From Luidia sarsii (lineage: Eukaryota > Echinodermata > Asteroidea > Paxillosida > Luidiidae): a stretch of 64,000 nt of DNA. The first letter of the stretch is position 1. Each line of letters begins with the position of its first letter. The DNA lies in assembly GCA_949987565.1 (NCBI GenBank), contig OX465101.1, positions 26,362,911 through 26,426,910 of the forward strand, in the 5' to 3' direction. Positions 14,985 through 27,400 of the stretch are shown piece after piece. A program made the position numbers and the translations under genes. The notes under the pieces were generated by a model, which worked only from the letters and a program-made list of their open reading frames with translations, searched no databases and was not told where the DNA came from.

Positions 14985-15427
14985 GTAGGGGAGAGAGAGG
15001 GGGAGGGAGAGAGGGCGAGAGAGGGCGAGATAGGGTGGAGAGAGGGGGAGAGAGAGATGGGGAAGAGAGCGGGAAGATAGGGGAGAGAGGGGAGAGAGGA
15101 GAGAGAAGGGGAGATAGGGAGAGAGAGAGGGGAGAGAGGGAAAGAGAGCGGGAAGATAGGGGAGAGAGGGAAGAGAGGGAGAGAGAGGGGGGAGAGAGAG
15201 GGAAAGAGAGCGGGAAGATAGGGGAGAGAGGGAAGAGATGGAGAGAGAGGGGGAGAGGGAAAGAGAGCGGGAAGATAGGGGAGAGAGGGAAGAGATGGAG
15301 AGAGAGGGGGAGAGGGAAAGAGAGCGGGAAGATAGGGGAGAGAGGGAAGAGAGGGAGAGAGAGAGGGGGGGAGAGAGGGGACAGAGAGAAAGAGAGAGGG
15401 AGATAGGGGAGAGAGGGGAGAGAGGGA

Positions 15428-15480
<53 letters not shown>

Positions 15481-15498
15481 GACAGACAGAGAGAGAGA

Positions 15499-15539
<41 letters not shown>

Positions 15540-15562
15540 GGAGAGAGAGAGAGGGGAAGCAT
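14985..15562 (+). repeat. GA-rich tract with internal higher-order repeat
   Basis: About 580 bp of GA-rich sequence containing several copies of a roughly 60-bp unit (GAAAGAGAGCGGGAAGATAG and flanks). On the minus strand it is a polypyrimidine tract that ends about 20 bp upstream of the 3' splice site at 14964. The Ser/Leu/Pro open frames here are spurious. Confidence 0.95.
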
Positions 15563-18500
15563 CTCTATGGGATGAGTAAATTCGATCAGGGGAATCCTTT
15601 ATTGCACACAAAGCCAACGTACAATGTACTCTCAGTGCTACGTCCGTGGAGCACCCGTACATGTGATTTATAGATCGGGCCCCAATTATCTTTGAACTTG
15701 TCGTTCCATTTTGTTTCCCAGACGAGTCGATGCCACCATCGTGTCATTTAAGCTGGTGCAACTGTTCCTACCGAGTGGGTGTTTTTTTTATTTTGCTAAC
15801 ATTTCACGTCAGGCCGGGCGGAATCCTCCCCTTGTCAGTCTGGCAGGAGACTAATTTGCTGCCCGCGGCATTTTACCGCGACCTACTTTTTGGTTCTGTG
15901 GTGGAGGTAACGCGACACTGCCCACGGCATTCCGTGGTGAGCCAAGTCGCGGGCATGTTTTGACAAACCGCGAATTCCTCCGCTAATAAACGTCACTATG
16001 AAATGAGACAGATTGGAGGGGGGGAGGTGGGGTGAGTGGGCGCTTTTCGAAGCCGCCTTCCTCCGTTGTGGTGATGACACGTGCAATTGGGAAATCATCC
16101 TGCTCAATCCGAGCGCATAGCGTCATGGTCGAAGCACGTCGCATCGATAGAATAGCAAGGACGGGTCGACACCTCGTACGTCAAATGCGACCGAGGCAAA
16201 GCGCCAAGAGCGTTAATTCCGATCCACTCCACCGGGGTCTTTCGAATCGGAATGATTTTTCAAAATTCAAATAATATGCACGATGCACGTGAACAATGTC
16301 TGGCATGAGATTAGCTGGCAACTGAAATTAGTTTTTACATTTTGTAGCTGATCTTTGGCCAAAATCGGAACGATGATGAATTACTAATGGCGGGGGTGCC
16401 CAGAATGTTCATACTGCTAACGGGTACTGGGTTGGATTTACTCGCAAGACATCTCACATCATCACCATTCACCACAAACAACATTAATGGTTCAGGCCTT
16501 CGGGAATATTTTCTGCTGTCGTCAGGCCCCCAGATCATCTCCTGATAATGATATAGCTACGGTAACTGTAGCCTTTTTTTTTCTTTTAAAACAGTTTCTT
16601 ATTTTGATTGTCGTACAAGGACTTGCATACCAACTTCAAGATGGAATTTGTTTCCGTTCACATTAATTTAATACGCCAAGCATCAAACCCGTTAAATTGT
16701 CTGCGTCCATCGTGAATCCTTCGGGATCGTTTGGCCCGGCGCCAGTCTTGTTCGAGAAATCCCCAAAGCATCCGGGAAAGAGACATCTTGCTACGGACGC
16801 GAATGCACACGTGTGGGAGGGGGGTTGAAATAATGAACAAAAAAGCTGGCCACTATGCGCCCATGTCAAACCCGGAGTATGCAATGGTGTCCCGAGGGCA
16901 AACGAGGATTCACGCATCGTTTCGTCCCGTGGTTTTTTTGTTTGACCCACGCTGAAAAGTGCTTCTGGTTACAGCGTGTGGTGGGAGCCAGTGTACGATT
17001 GCCAGCATGCACGACGCCCGAGCTACACCGCTGTGGTCTGGAAGACCGCGGCGCCGCTGATGGGCAAGCAGTGATCCCGGCGTGATTGGGGGTGGGGGTG
17101 TGCAAGGAGGGTGGCCCCCTAATATTGTAACACTGATACCGCGGGACGCCACAGAGCCACCGGGAGTCCGTCTCCTCCGTCCACCCGTCATCTCTGGAGA
17201 ATGATGAACGAGCTTGTCGGTGAACTGGTTATCGGCCGGTTGGTTGATGGGCGGATGGCTTGGTTCATTTAGTTGGTTGGCTTTTCGGTTGGTTGTGGAT
17301 GGTTGGTTGGTTGTTTGTTGGGTTATTGGGGTGTTTGTTTGTTTGATTGTTTTTTGTTTGGTGGTTTATTGCTTGGGTTATTAATCGACCATTCAAATGG
17401 TCGGTCTCTTAGTAAAATTGCTGGTTATAGGAAGTTGGTCGGTTGGTTGGTTCACAGTAATGGTTTGTTTGTTTCTCGTCTGGGTTGGTCTGTCGCTCGG
17501 TCGATCAGATAATATTATGTTTCGGAACGATAAGCCTTTGGCAGTGGAAAATTCAACGTGAAACCAGTATGCAGCTTAGTAGCGCGTGCTTCCGGCACAA
17601 ATGCATCGGAGAGGCTTACGTCCCTACCACCGTGGCTCCCGCGGCGTCCTCGATCATTTTTTCCCGCCATTCCAGACATTGTTTCTCCGCATCGCCTGTA
17701 ATTGAATGCATATTTTCCCCCATTAGCGTTCTACCGTGTCGGCGTCGCCCGCGCAAATGCGCGTATACATATCCATGACGTGTTCCTCCCCCCCCCCCCT
17801 TCTTGTCTTGTCGGGCAATCGAAATAGTTTCATCGAAACCGTCATTAAGCGACGTTGATTATGCTAATAATTTCGGTATGTCACCCCCCGCGGCTACGCC
17901 ACTTATGGCAATCACTGCACAGGGCGCGCGGACTCGGCGGCTCGTGGAGAAGACTACGTGTCCCCCGCGCATTCGTGGCATGGTTGCAATATCTGCCAGA
18001 AAATGATACATGCTCGCTTGTTCCCATTCATGCTGCTCGTGTTTATATAACGTCTCAATGAAGGCTCGATGCAATATTCACTCACCATCGCTGACCCACA
18101 ATTTTGAAAGACCACGACCAGTTATGTTTTTTTCCAATGGTATACGGTCCATGCATAACTATATGTTTTGATTACACTGTTGATTAGTTTGGTTAACTAG
18201 TGCAAATTTTATTCCAGCACTTTCTTGACTGGGATATCTGTAATCAGATAGGGCCAATAAATCGCACAAGATGTTTACATAATACCATTATGAACTGGTT
18301 TAAATGATTATACTTCATTAGACAATACTTCACCCTGGGATCCATGTCGTACAATTTCATGAAGGGGCGGATATTTGGAGTACGTTCGTAAGGGCTTTAC
18401 GATCTACAAAGGCAATTTGGAAGTTTATTTATTTACAAACGGTCATTTGTCTGTACTAACTAGATAGCACAATACGCCATGAAGGTAAGCGAAAAAGATG

Positions 18501-19800
18501 AAATTGCTTTGGCCATGTCCTTAGAAAGCAGAGCGATCATCATTGTTCCACCGTATTACCATGGCATCCTGGGGGAAACAACTTGGAGACGTAGTGGGAA
18601 AATGAGTGCATAAACTCATGTGTGACCGTCACATTTTGTGATGAATATTGTGGATTGCCCCTTTAAGATACATGTAGCTTACGCTTTAAGGCCTGATCTG
18701 TTGCCCATCAACGACCCCTGCAGAGGGTCGATCCGAGAATTGTTTTTCTATGTATTCATTGTATTTTCATTTAATCATTATTTTGTGGTAATTAGCTGTG
18801 TACTCATTCGTGTTTGTCTCACTTTTCTTGTTACAGCCTTACGCGCCAATCATTTTTTTCCCGCAAACCAGTATAAGCGGAAAACGTATGTTTCGGATTG
18901 CACGAAGAGGAAAGGTGAAGCAGGGAACTAAGTTATAGCGGGTATTATACTAGGTACTGCTTCGCTTGTGGCTTAAATATCTTCGTTCATCTGGCAGTCT
19001 GGTAGAGCAAGTAATACCTGTTACGTTACTTACGTGACACGTGTGCTGCCATTTTAATATTAGCGTAACAGCCTCCTGATATGTCGTTATCGTAAACCAT
19101 CAAAAATGACAAGGATTTGGTGTTTGTTTAAGGCACTGGGCGACACCCCGTGGTCGGTATCGTCGGGTAGACATCGACACCGACGACACGACCACATCTG
19201 TCACTGCTGATGCACTGTGTCACCGTCATCTCGGGGACATTGCAGAGTGTGACAGACGTGTATTCGCGTCACACAATATGGAGTCTGAGCCCAAATCCGA
19301 GTCACAGCTTTTGAGTCCGAGTCCAAAGTCACGTCTCTCGAGTTCGAGTCTCCTTGATGTCTCATTATAGGCCTACATGCATTGAAATAAGTCGAGTTTT
19401 CTCGAATCACAGTTGCTTGTAATATGCCTGCTCGCACAGTTATTAGGCCTATATCGAATAAAATGATCAGGTAAACCATTGAAAGAAAATCATTTGATCA
19501 ACCCTTGTATGCCCTATACCCCGATACGAATCTATGAAAGCCTGAGGCTTGCGATTGCGCCTATCATAGCATGCAAGAGAATTCCGCACGGGTTTTTTCT
19601 ATGTGCTCTGTTTTCGTCAAGTCACGACTGACACATTCGTCTGTGTCTGTGTCGAGTCTGTGTCCGAGTTTGAGTCTGAGGCCGAGTCTGAGTCGCTTAG
19701 GTGGATCCGCGGCTCGAGTCCGAGTCCGAGTCATGGAAACGATAAGAACCGAGTGGGACTTGAGGCCGGCGACTCACGACTGTCACGGAGGGGGGGGTAG
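15563..19800. other. No gene recognised; simple repeats
   Basis: No exon with family similarity was seen on either strand. The stretch holds a TTGG/GGTT-rich block at about 17225-17505 and GAGTCC hexamer-like runs at about 19270-19355 and 19640-19730. The same GAGTCC motif appears again near 22095 and 22490-22520. Confidence 0.55.
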
Positions 19801-20660
19801 AATCAAGACTGGAAATGACATACTTAACCAGGGCTCTGCCGATCTCTTCGTAGGGCTCCTCGTCCGCCTCCGTCGGCTGAGTCTCCTCGGCTGGCCCGCG
19901 GTTCACGCGCATCTCGGGGCCTCCAGCCGGCATCACCTCCATCATCGTTGATCACCGTCGAGATACCCCCCGGACCACAGCCGCGGACTGGAATTGACGG
20001 TGGACTCTCCGGATCGCCTGCAACCGGTGTGGGTCTCGGGTCGCTTTTCCCCGAACGGATTTCCCGGTCTGTCACCGAGTGAACGAACGAACGAATGTCG
20101 ATTGTCTTTATTGGCGGGGAATGAGGCGGCCGGACAAGTTGACCGAGCGGTTTCACGCCGGCGCGTGTGAAGCGTATCTCGCGGTCTTCTCAGCGTATTC
20201 TGCAGGCCACCCCGGTGTGTTTGTGCACGCTAGCGCTGAGTGATGGCAGTAATCTGACGCGGATGGTCCGAATAGTTGTCCCTTGCCGACGCTTCCTTCG
20301 TCTGTCCGACTCGAGATGGTTTTCCCATCAGCACAGCGCAGCCCCACCACCGACGTGTCAACGCCCGGTGCTATATAACCCGAACGAAACGATACCCACG
20401 GTAAGCCAGTATACCGTGACAATACACACCATCAGCACCGCCGGTACCAACAAAAAACAAAGCGCGCGCAACAACTCGTGCAAGAAACTCAACCACCCAT
20501 GCATGCACCCTTATTGGACCGCCGCTCGCATTTTTGCGGCGTGACTTCAGCGGACGCGGGCGCTGCATGCAAGGCCCACTGCCTGTTTGCACACACGGCG
20601 CGGAGGAAGGAATTCCGCAAACCAAGGCGGAATTCTGTCACCTTTAACACCTGCCCAGAA
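19801..20660. other. CpG- and GC-rich segment, possible 5' region of a gene
   Basis: This segment is richer in GC and CpG than its surroundings. A minus-strand open segment near 19833-19945 reads acidic residues (ADEEPYEEIGRAL) and ends at a possible GTTAAG donor. It could be a first exon of the meteorin-like gene or of another minus-strand gene, but there is no signal peptide and no recognised domain. Confidence 0.25.
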
Positions 20661-21422
20661 ATAGAGCTCCCCGTAATAAGATCCCTTTGACATTTTTAGA
20701 CCCATTATCATCGGCGAAACATTCCAAGCGATGACTAGACATAATTTGATAATAAGTATATACGACCGGCTGCCAATGTATTCTTCGTCTTTGTTTTAAA
20801 GAAAGCCTTTATTTGCATGCTTGGCTGGATACGTTTCTAATTGGGTCCGTTGTCCAACGTATTGACACACCATACAGCTATGAAAAGCCAGGACCAAACT
20901 CCTAAGGTTGGATAGCTCCCAACCCAAGAACACAGAACTTGAACATTCGCGTCGTGCAGATAGGTTTTCATTTGCTGAATCTGATTGCATGATTGATTGT
21001 AATCAAACTTGCATTGTTTTTAGGAAGAATTAGCTAATTTACTATTCATAATTAATCATTTTTGCAATTTTTCATAATTTCAACGTAAAGACGTAGAACA
21101 ACACGAGAAAACTGTGTCAAAATTAGGATAAGGTTTCCCAGATGAGAAATTATTCAGTTCTGATTTAATTTCATGTGTACAGCTAAAACTCAATTTCCCC
21201 GATACAACAAAAAACCTGCACTTGTTATGTCCTTATGTTTTCATTGTTTATATTGCCTATGTCGTCATCGTTTTGATTTGTTATGTTTTTAATTGTTTGC
21301 AAACTTTAATTAGTTTCTCTCAAAATTGCACAGAAGCATGAAATCAGTGCAACATCAATTCCTTTGCCTGATTCATAAAGAAATGCAAGCTACTGTCTGA
21401 CAGTTTTAAATTGTACACGCAT

Positions 21423-21542
21423 TCTAAAATTTAGTGGGCCTGACGTTTCGATCCTAGCAGGACCTTTCTCAAAGGCAGAGTGCACTCTGCCTTTGAGAAA
21501 GGTTCTGCTAGGATCGAAACGTCAGGCCCACTAAATTTTAGA
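21423..21542. repeat. 120-bp near-perfect palindrome, family A
   Basis: The two 60-bp halves are reverse complements with one mismatch, centred on TGCA at 21481-21484. Each half carries the core CCTTTGAGAAAGG, a TGCTA loop, GGATCGAAACGTC and AGGCCC. The outer flank CAGTTTGCAACATTTTTGTA is shared with other family-A copies. The same core occurs at the outer ends of the Penelope-like element at 61-63.8 kb. Confidence 0.95.
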
Positions 21543-22269
21543 TTTACATTTTGGTAATTTTAGTCAGTCAGCAGTTTGCAACATTTTTGTATATCACCTT
21601 GTACACACATTGTACACAAAATGTGCAATTGTAATGACCTACACATACTAATATTGACATGTAACAACAGATAGGTATGTCCGATATGGACGAATTAGGT
21701 ATCAAAATGTGCGCAAGACACCGGGGGGAAAAGTCATGAAGCAAGACTCAAGAATGATTTGCGGGTCGCGACGCAGTAACAAAATGTATAGAGAGGGACC
21801 TCCGAGGCCCCCCCCCAGTGCAGATAGGGCTCAGAGCCGGCTGACAGACCTTCTCAGCCGCGATCCGAACGTGTCGTCGCTTCTTCTTGTCATGGATGAA
21901 CTTTCTGATCTGGTTTTGGATTTGCGTCAGCCGTGGCGCACTTTTGGAAAGCGGCCAGGAATTATCATTGCTCCCCCGGTTATATTAGATGGTTGCAGAG
22001 GTGCTAATTGACCTAGTGAGAGAGGGTTCCCGAGGAGGAATATTATTATTGCTGCTGTGCGTATACGACAGCCTTGTATAGTCACAAGATACTGAGTCGC
22101 GTCTCGAGTCTCGTGGCGGTAGGCGATACTGTATTGGAAACGCATTTCCCAATTGTTAATTTTTTTTCTGGAATCACGTTTTTTCCTTCACCGTATTTCA
22201 TATGAAATATTCAAGTAAACCCTTTCAGAGAAAACCATTAAATTTTGAGCGTGCGATTCACAAAAGTGC

Positions 22270-22383
22270 GCCCTCAAGGGTTTTCAATGCGTTGGCCAAT
22301 CACAATGTGCGGAATCTGACTGGAAAGGGTTGACAAATTTCGTGCATTGTGATTGGCCAACGTGTTGGAAACTCTTGAGGTCG
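22270..22383. repeat. Inverted repeat, 38-bp arms
   Basis: CCCTCAAGGGTTTTCAATGC and following are mirrored by CATTGTGATTGGCCAACGTG to CTTGAGG. A 17-bp core, GTTGGCCAATCACAATG, is perfect. The spacer is about 30 bp. Non-coding. Confidence 0.85.
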
Positions 22384-22574
22384 ATTCTGTAAACTGTGCG
22401 CTAGCTGGCGATTGCAGTTGACCTTAGAGTGTATGATTGTCGCAGAAGTAAGTGCGAGCCATGTGTTAGCGTGACTCGAATCCCAGTCAACGAGTCCGAG
22501 TCAGAGTCACGGGTCTTGTCCTGTTTCATCGGCTGCGACTTCAGATTACGCACGAGTGTATGTAAGCCCCTATC

Positions 22575-22832
22575 GTAACCGACTATGAGCGGCTATGAGC
22601 GGATCAATGGGGCTGCATTTCGCAACAATGTCATGCTGCGCAAAGCCCCATACTAGGCTACTGGGTCAGATTTCGATTTCTAAATTGGCGACCAACGCCT
22701 TGGTCAAGGCTAGCCTTGACCAAGGCGTTGGTCGCCGGTTTAAGGAAACCAAATTACACGGCCTTCAGAAATATTACGGTGCTTTGCGCAATACCGTTGC
22801 GAAGTGCAGCCTCTTGATCCGCTCATAGCTTA
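22575..22832. mobile_element. Foldback/MITE-like element with perfect 50-bp central palindrome
   Basis: Outer arms share GCTATGAGCGGATCAA and TTCGCAAC in inverted orientation. At the centre, 22687-22736 is a perfect 50-bp palindrome around GGCTAGCC. There is no coding capacity. The arrangement suggests a foldback transposon. Confidence 0.8.
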
Positions 22833-23037
22833 TACGCACGCTGTACTGATGTGCACCATACCGTACCCGCCCGTAACTTGCGTGCTTATTATTTCGTGTG
22901 CGCGTCTTGTCCTGATCGAGAGCGGCCAGGACGCGGTATTTTTTTCCGTACCACATAAACGCTATGGGCCCATAATGTTTGTGCACAAACCAAGTATGAA
23001 GAATTGAGTCTCAGGTCACTCAGATTGTTCATGTACG

Positions 23038-23172
23038 TTGTATTCGCTGTGCAGAAAGCCTTTATTGGCTGTGCAGAAAGCCTTTATTGGCTGTGCAGAA
23101 AGCCTTTATTGGCTGTGCAGAAAGCCTTTATTGGCTGTGCAGAAAGCCTTTATTGGCTGTGCAGAAAGCCTT
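23038..23172 (+). repeat. 22-bp tandem repeat, about six copies
   Basis: Unit TATTGGCTGTGCAGAAAGCC plus TT, repeated almost without change. High identity between copies points to recent expansion. Confidence 0.95.
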
Positions 23173-24465
23173 ATCCCTAGCTTTAACTTCGCTGGTATAG
23201 CCCCTCCGCCATTGCCAAAGATCGAGGGCAACTTCGACTCGAAGTGCCCGGATGTTAGTGACAACCACACGTAATATGAATGGAGAAAAATATAGCTGAA
23301 AGTTTGTGAATGCGGAAACTAAAATGTTATAAGAAATTGTTTTAATAATGAAGAGGAAAGAGAAATTTAAGCTCCCAGGCCTCGCCGGATTCTTCGCAGG
23401 TCCGCAAAACTTTGATCAACGGGTGTCATTGTGTCCGGCCAATTTGTTAGTGACATTTCTTTCTAAAACCGCTGTGCTACCATCCATGGTGCTACTGATC
23501 TACATGCGCATTACATGTTCGTGTACATCCATTGATCCATCCATAATAAAGACTGGATAGGACAGCGCGTCAAATACGCGTCCGCGTGTGCGTTTTGTCA
23601 AGAGGGTAAGAAACGAACGTGTCGTTTTGCTGCGCGCACACATTTGAATGGACATTTGACAGAAGTGAACGCAATTTTTCCCTAAATAGTCATCTTTTGA
23701 AAAAACATAAACATATACGCATAAAATAGGAAAATTCGAAAAGAACAATGGTCAAAGCGTGTGCAGCAGTGATTTCCCGGAGAGGGACGGAAAAGTGAGC
23801 CGTAAGAAAGGAATAACTTTTCACAATTAAGTTGTTGGTTAGTCCAGGTGGAGTACTGCATACTGCTTATTGATAACTGAGATTTTTAATTTATGGCATG
23901 ATTATGACCTGTGTTGTTCCAGCAGTGGTCAAATAATCATTAACATAATAGCCCCAAAAATCATCTTCAAAGAAGGATTTTTTTCCGGGAGAAGGCCAAG
24001 CCTATCCCCCTCCCCGCATAGCCACCGGCCTACCATTTACTCAGGCTACGGTTGTAATCACCATTTACCAACTACACCTACAATTAATAGCTCCGGGTCT
24101 TTGGAATTAGATTCGAGGGTAATTTGAAACGGTTGCTCTAGCCCCACAATTATGTCTCGTCGTACTCTGTTGGTATTTTCCGCACTGATAATACATCATT
24201 CAATAATACAACCCACGCCAACTGAAGTAGCCCGCCATGTGCCAAAGAGGGCGCTATGCCTATTTAACATAGAGCTCTATAAAAAAACTAGAGGGCGCAC
24301 TCGCCAGATTCCGTGTGCCACCATGGAGACGCCGGCGCCATGTTCAAACAGGGCAACTTGACGGAAACTTCAGGGCAACGATGCATGTAAACACATGCGA
24401 AGTAACCCATAAAAAAAATCGGCTACATTGGAAATCAACTTTTCTCTTCTCAGTCTACAGGCAAA

Positions 24466-27400
24466 ATGCCGGATAGTTGTGCTTGCTACGGTTGCACAAA
24501 TCGGAGAAAGAAGGGAAGCAACATTTCATTCCACAAGTGAGTGCTTAGTGATATTAATAAATAAATTAAAATGACATTTTTTTACCGTCCATGGTTCATG
24601 AATGATGGAAGCCTAGGCCTGTGCGTATTGCGTGTCTCAAAAATTTATTCCACAAACATAAACTTTAAAGAAAGGTGGCTGTTCCAGAAAATGGTGACGA
24701 CCTGTGTACACCCATGGTACAACACATTGACTAGAAATACCTTAATTAGTACAAATTATGAAATTTCTAAACACTTAAACAGAAATATCATCATCAATGA
24801 TCATCCTAAAAAGGCTAAATACTAGAAAGAATTCTATTTAGTATTAGAAACTTACTTTTACTTTAGTACATGTGTGTATTCTATCTGCGAAGATGATGTT
24901 TTGAGGTACTTATCAATTCAGAAGAGTTGGGCAGAATCCACCCAGCTCAGTCCTTTTTTCATTTACACTTAGAGTTAGAGGCTGAACCTATCTGACATCC
25001 CCTAATCCTTCAGGCAAATTTACGGTTCTGATTTTGCCAAGTGAATGGTTTTTAGAAGCAGGGTGCATGTGTAGCTGGATGAGAACCTTTCCACTAACCG
25101 GTACTCACTATGTCAAAATAATAGACAAATCAGGGTAACTTACAGTCTAGATATTTCTTACTTTTCACTCAGATTTCCCCTTGAAGACCCCAGTTTGCTG
25201 ACAAAGTGGCTAATTAATATCAGCCGTGATAATTTTCAGCCGACAGTTCACCACAGAGTTTGCAGTGAGCATTTTGAAAAACATAATTACGTGAGAGGTA
25301 AGCAATACAGAGGCTATACAGTAATTTTTCCATGGACAAAATGTTACATGTAGTTGGAATTTTCTAATCGGCACAATTGTATCTTTTTGATTAAGGCCTG
25401 AATGTTTAGTTGTAGATAATCACTGTCCCTTTGTCTTAGCATAGGAGAAGCAATATACCCTGCAGTACTGCTGTTGCCATGGCAACAATCTCGTGCAGTG
25501 AACTGGGGTGTAGTAGCAGCCAACAGGCACAGTGCCACATTAGTGCCCCTCTTAATTAAGGCTGGCAGAGACAGTCAGATTTGGCCATAGTGTAAGGCCA
25601 CGGTAGACACCAACTTCATGTGAGTATTGAACAGCATATACATATATTTTTCATTCCTAGGTGTATGTATTTGAAACAAATGTATTTGTCAAGGAAACTA
25701 GGGAAACCAATAGTAGACCAGCATCCTATTTTTTATTTTAAGGCCACATAGTTATGTACTCAACCCCTCTTATCTGTGTATTCTCACGGTATAGGTTCCT
25801 TTCTAATCTTTCTAATCTGTTTCCATTTATACGGATTTATGATCATTGATGCCATTATAAGTTGCCAAGGTGGCTTGGATCATGCTTGGATGCATTGGGT
25901 TGTTTGACAACTTCATATTGCTTTTTTGTATATTTACCTAGAATGTAGTATTCATTTCATGGGTTATTGCTAATTGATATCTGGCCAACTTTGAACTTCT
26001 TTTATTTTGGATACAATTACAAGTTCAGAAACTGTAAGTGTATAGTAGAGTATTATGACATTATGCTTTGACTTGCTATGGGTTATTGCCAGTAATGTTA
26101 GGTTGGCCACTGGAGCTGAGAATTGTCTGTGAGACTCCTGAGATGCTGATGGCCCCTCTGGCCATGCTGTGTGCTACAGCCAATTCAGGAGCACATGCTT
26201 AAGTGCCTGTGCAAGTGCATACAGTGATACTGTGTGTATGGGTTAAGCACTGACAACTGATATAAGCAATCATTTCTACTATTCACATAGTCCCAGGGCA
26301 TTGGATCAGTGTGGGCTGCCACCATCCTACATGTACTGTACCTGGGAGTGAGGCCAGCCACTACATGACCTGGATGGGCAAAACCTTAAATGACATTTTG
26401 GCTTCTCATTAATATGCATCGGAAGTTCACTGATGGCCGAGTGTTTTGTTTACAGTTGGTTATAAGTTGGACAGCTATGCTTTTCGTATTTATTTTACTG
26501 TTACATGTATATTGAATTAATTATTCTTTGTGTTTTCTCTGTTTCATAGGCTGCGCCTGTGAGCCAACCCATTCCCCCCCTTTTTGTGTTTTGCAAAATA
26601 AAAGATCATTGCCTGTGTTCCTGCGCTCTCAAATGCATCAACAGGATCAGGCAACTTGCAAGACACAATAAAGGGTTGGTTTCACACAGCAGAGATGGAG
26701 TCACTGGAGCAGTCTTTCTGTCGCTACCAGAGGATTGTGACAAAATATGCAAAGGAGATGAGGGTCGAGCTGCTTGACATCAGGGAAGAAGTCTTGCACC
26801 TCAAGCCAGAAAAGCGTCCCACATGGGTTGCAGCAGTAACAGTAGATGGAGAGGGTGAGAGTTCTGCTACAACTCCTGGTATTGTCCATCACCAGTGAGT
26901 CTGTTGCCTGCTGTCACCTGGTGCTTCTGATGAAGCTGTAGAGGTTGCCATGCCTCCTACTTCCCCATTGGCTGCAGAACCACCACCTCCATTGTCTGAA
27001 GATGACATGTACCTCCGCTGCCTCTCCCTGATGCTTCTTGCAAAGCAGTGGAGCCTGCCCCAACCCCAAGCCCTCCTTCTGCCAGGAGAGCCACCATCAA
27101 AATCTATGTTCCCTGGACCCACTTCTTCACAGCCACTACCCCATGCTTGTGATGAGTCAGTGGAGTCATTCAATCCCCCGGAGTCTTGTTCAACTTTGAT
27201 GGCTGCACCCTCTGAGAACAAGTCGTAGGAGTGTTGGATGGATCATCCATCATCCAACCAGACTTCTGCCAGTTCAGTCAAGCTGTGATGGACATGGGAA
27301 TATGCTGGCAAACTAGCTGGGTAGATGGATACAAGGAGAATGGCTTGCATCAAGCCAGCACCATTCTTTTGTACTTTTTAGTTGTCAGATTACTTTGTAA

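Noticed and set aside
23038..23172. CRISPR-like array
   Set aside because: The 22-bp units are contiguous with no spacers, and the DNA is animal; it is a plain tandem repeat.
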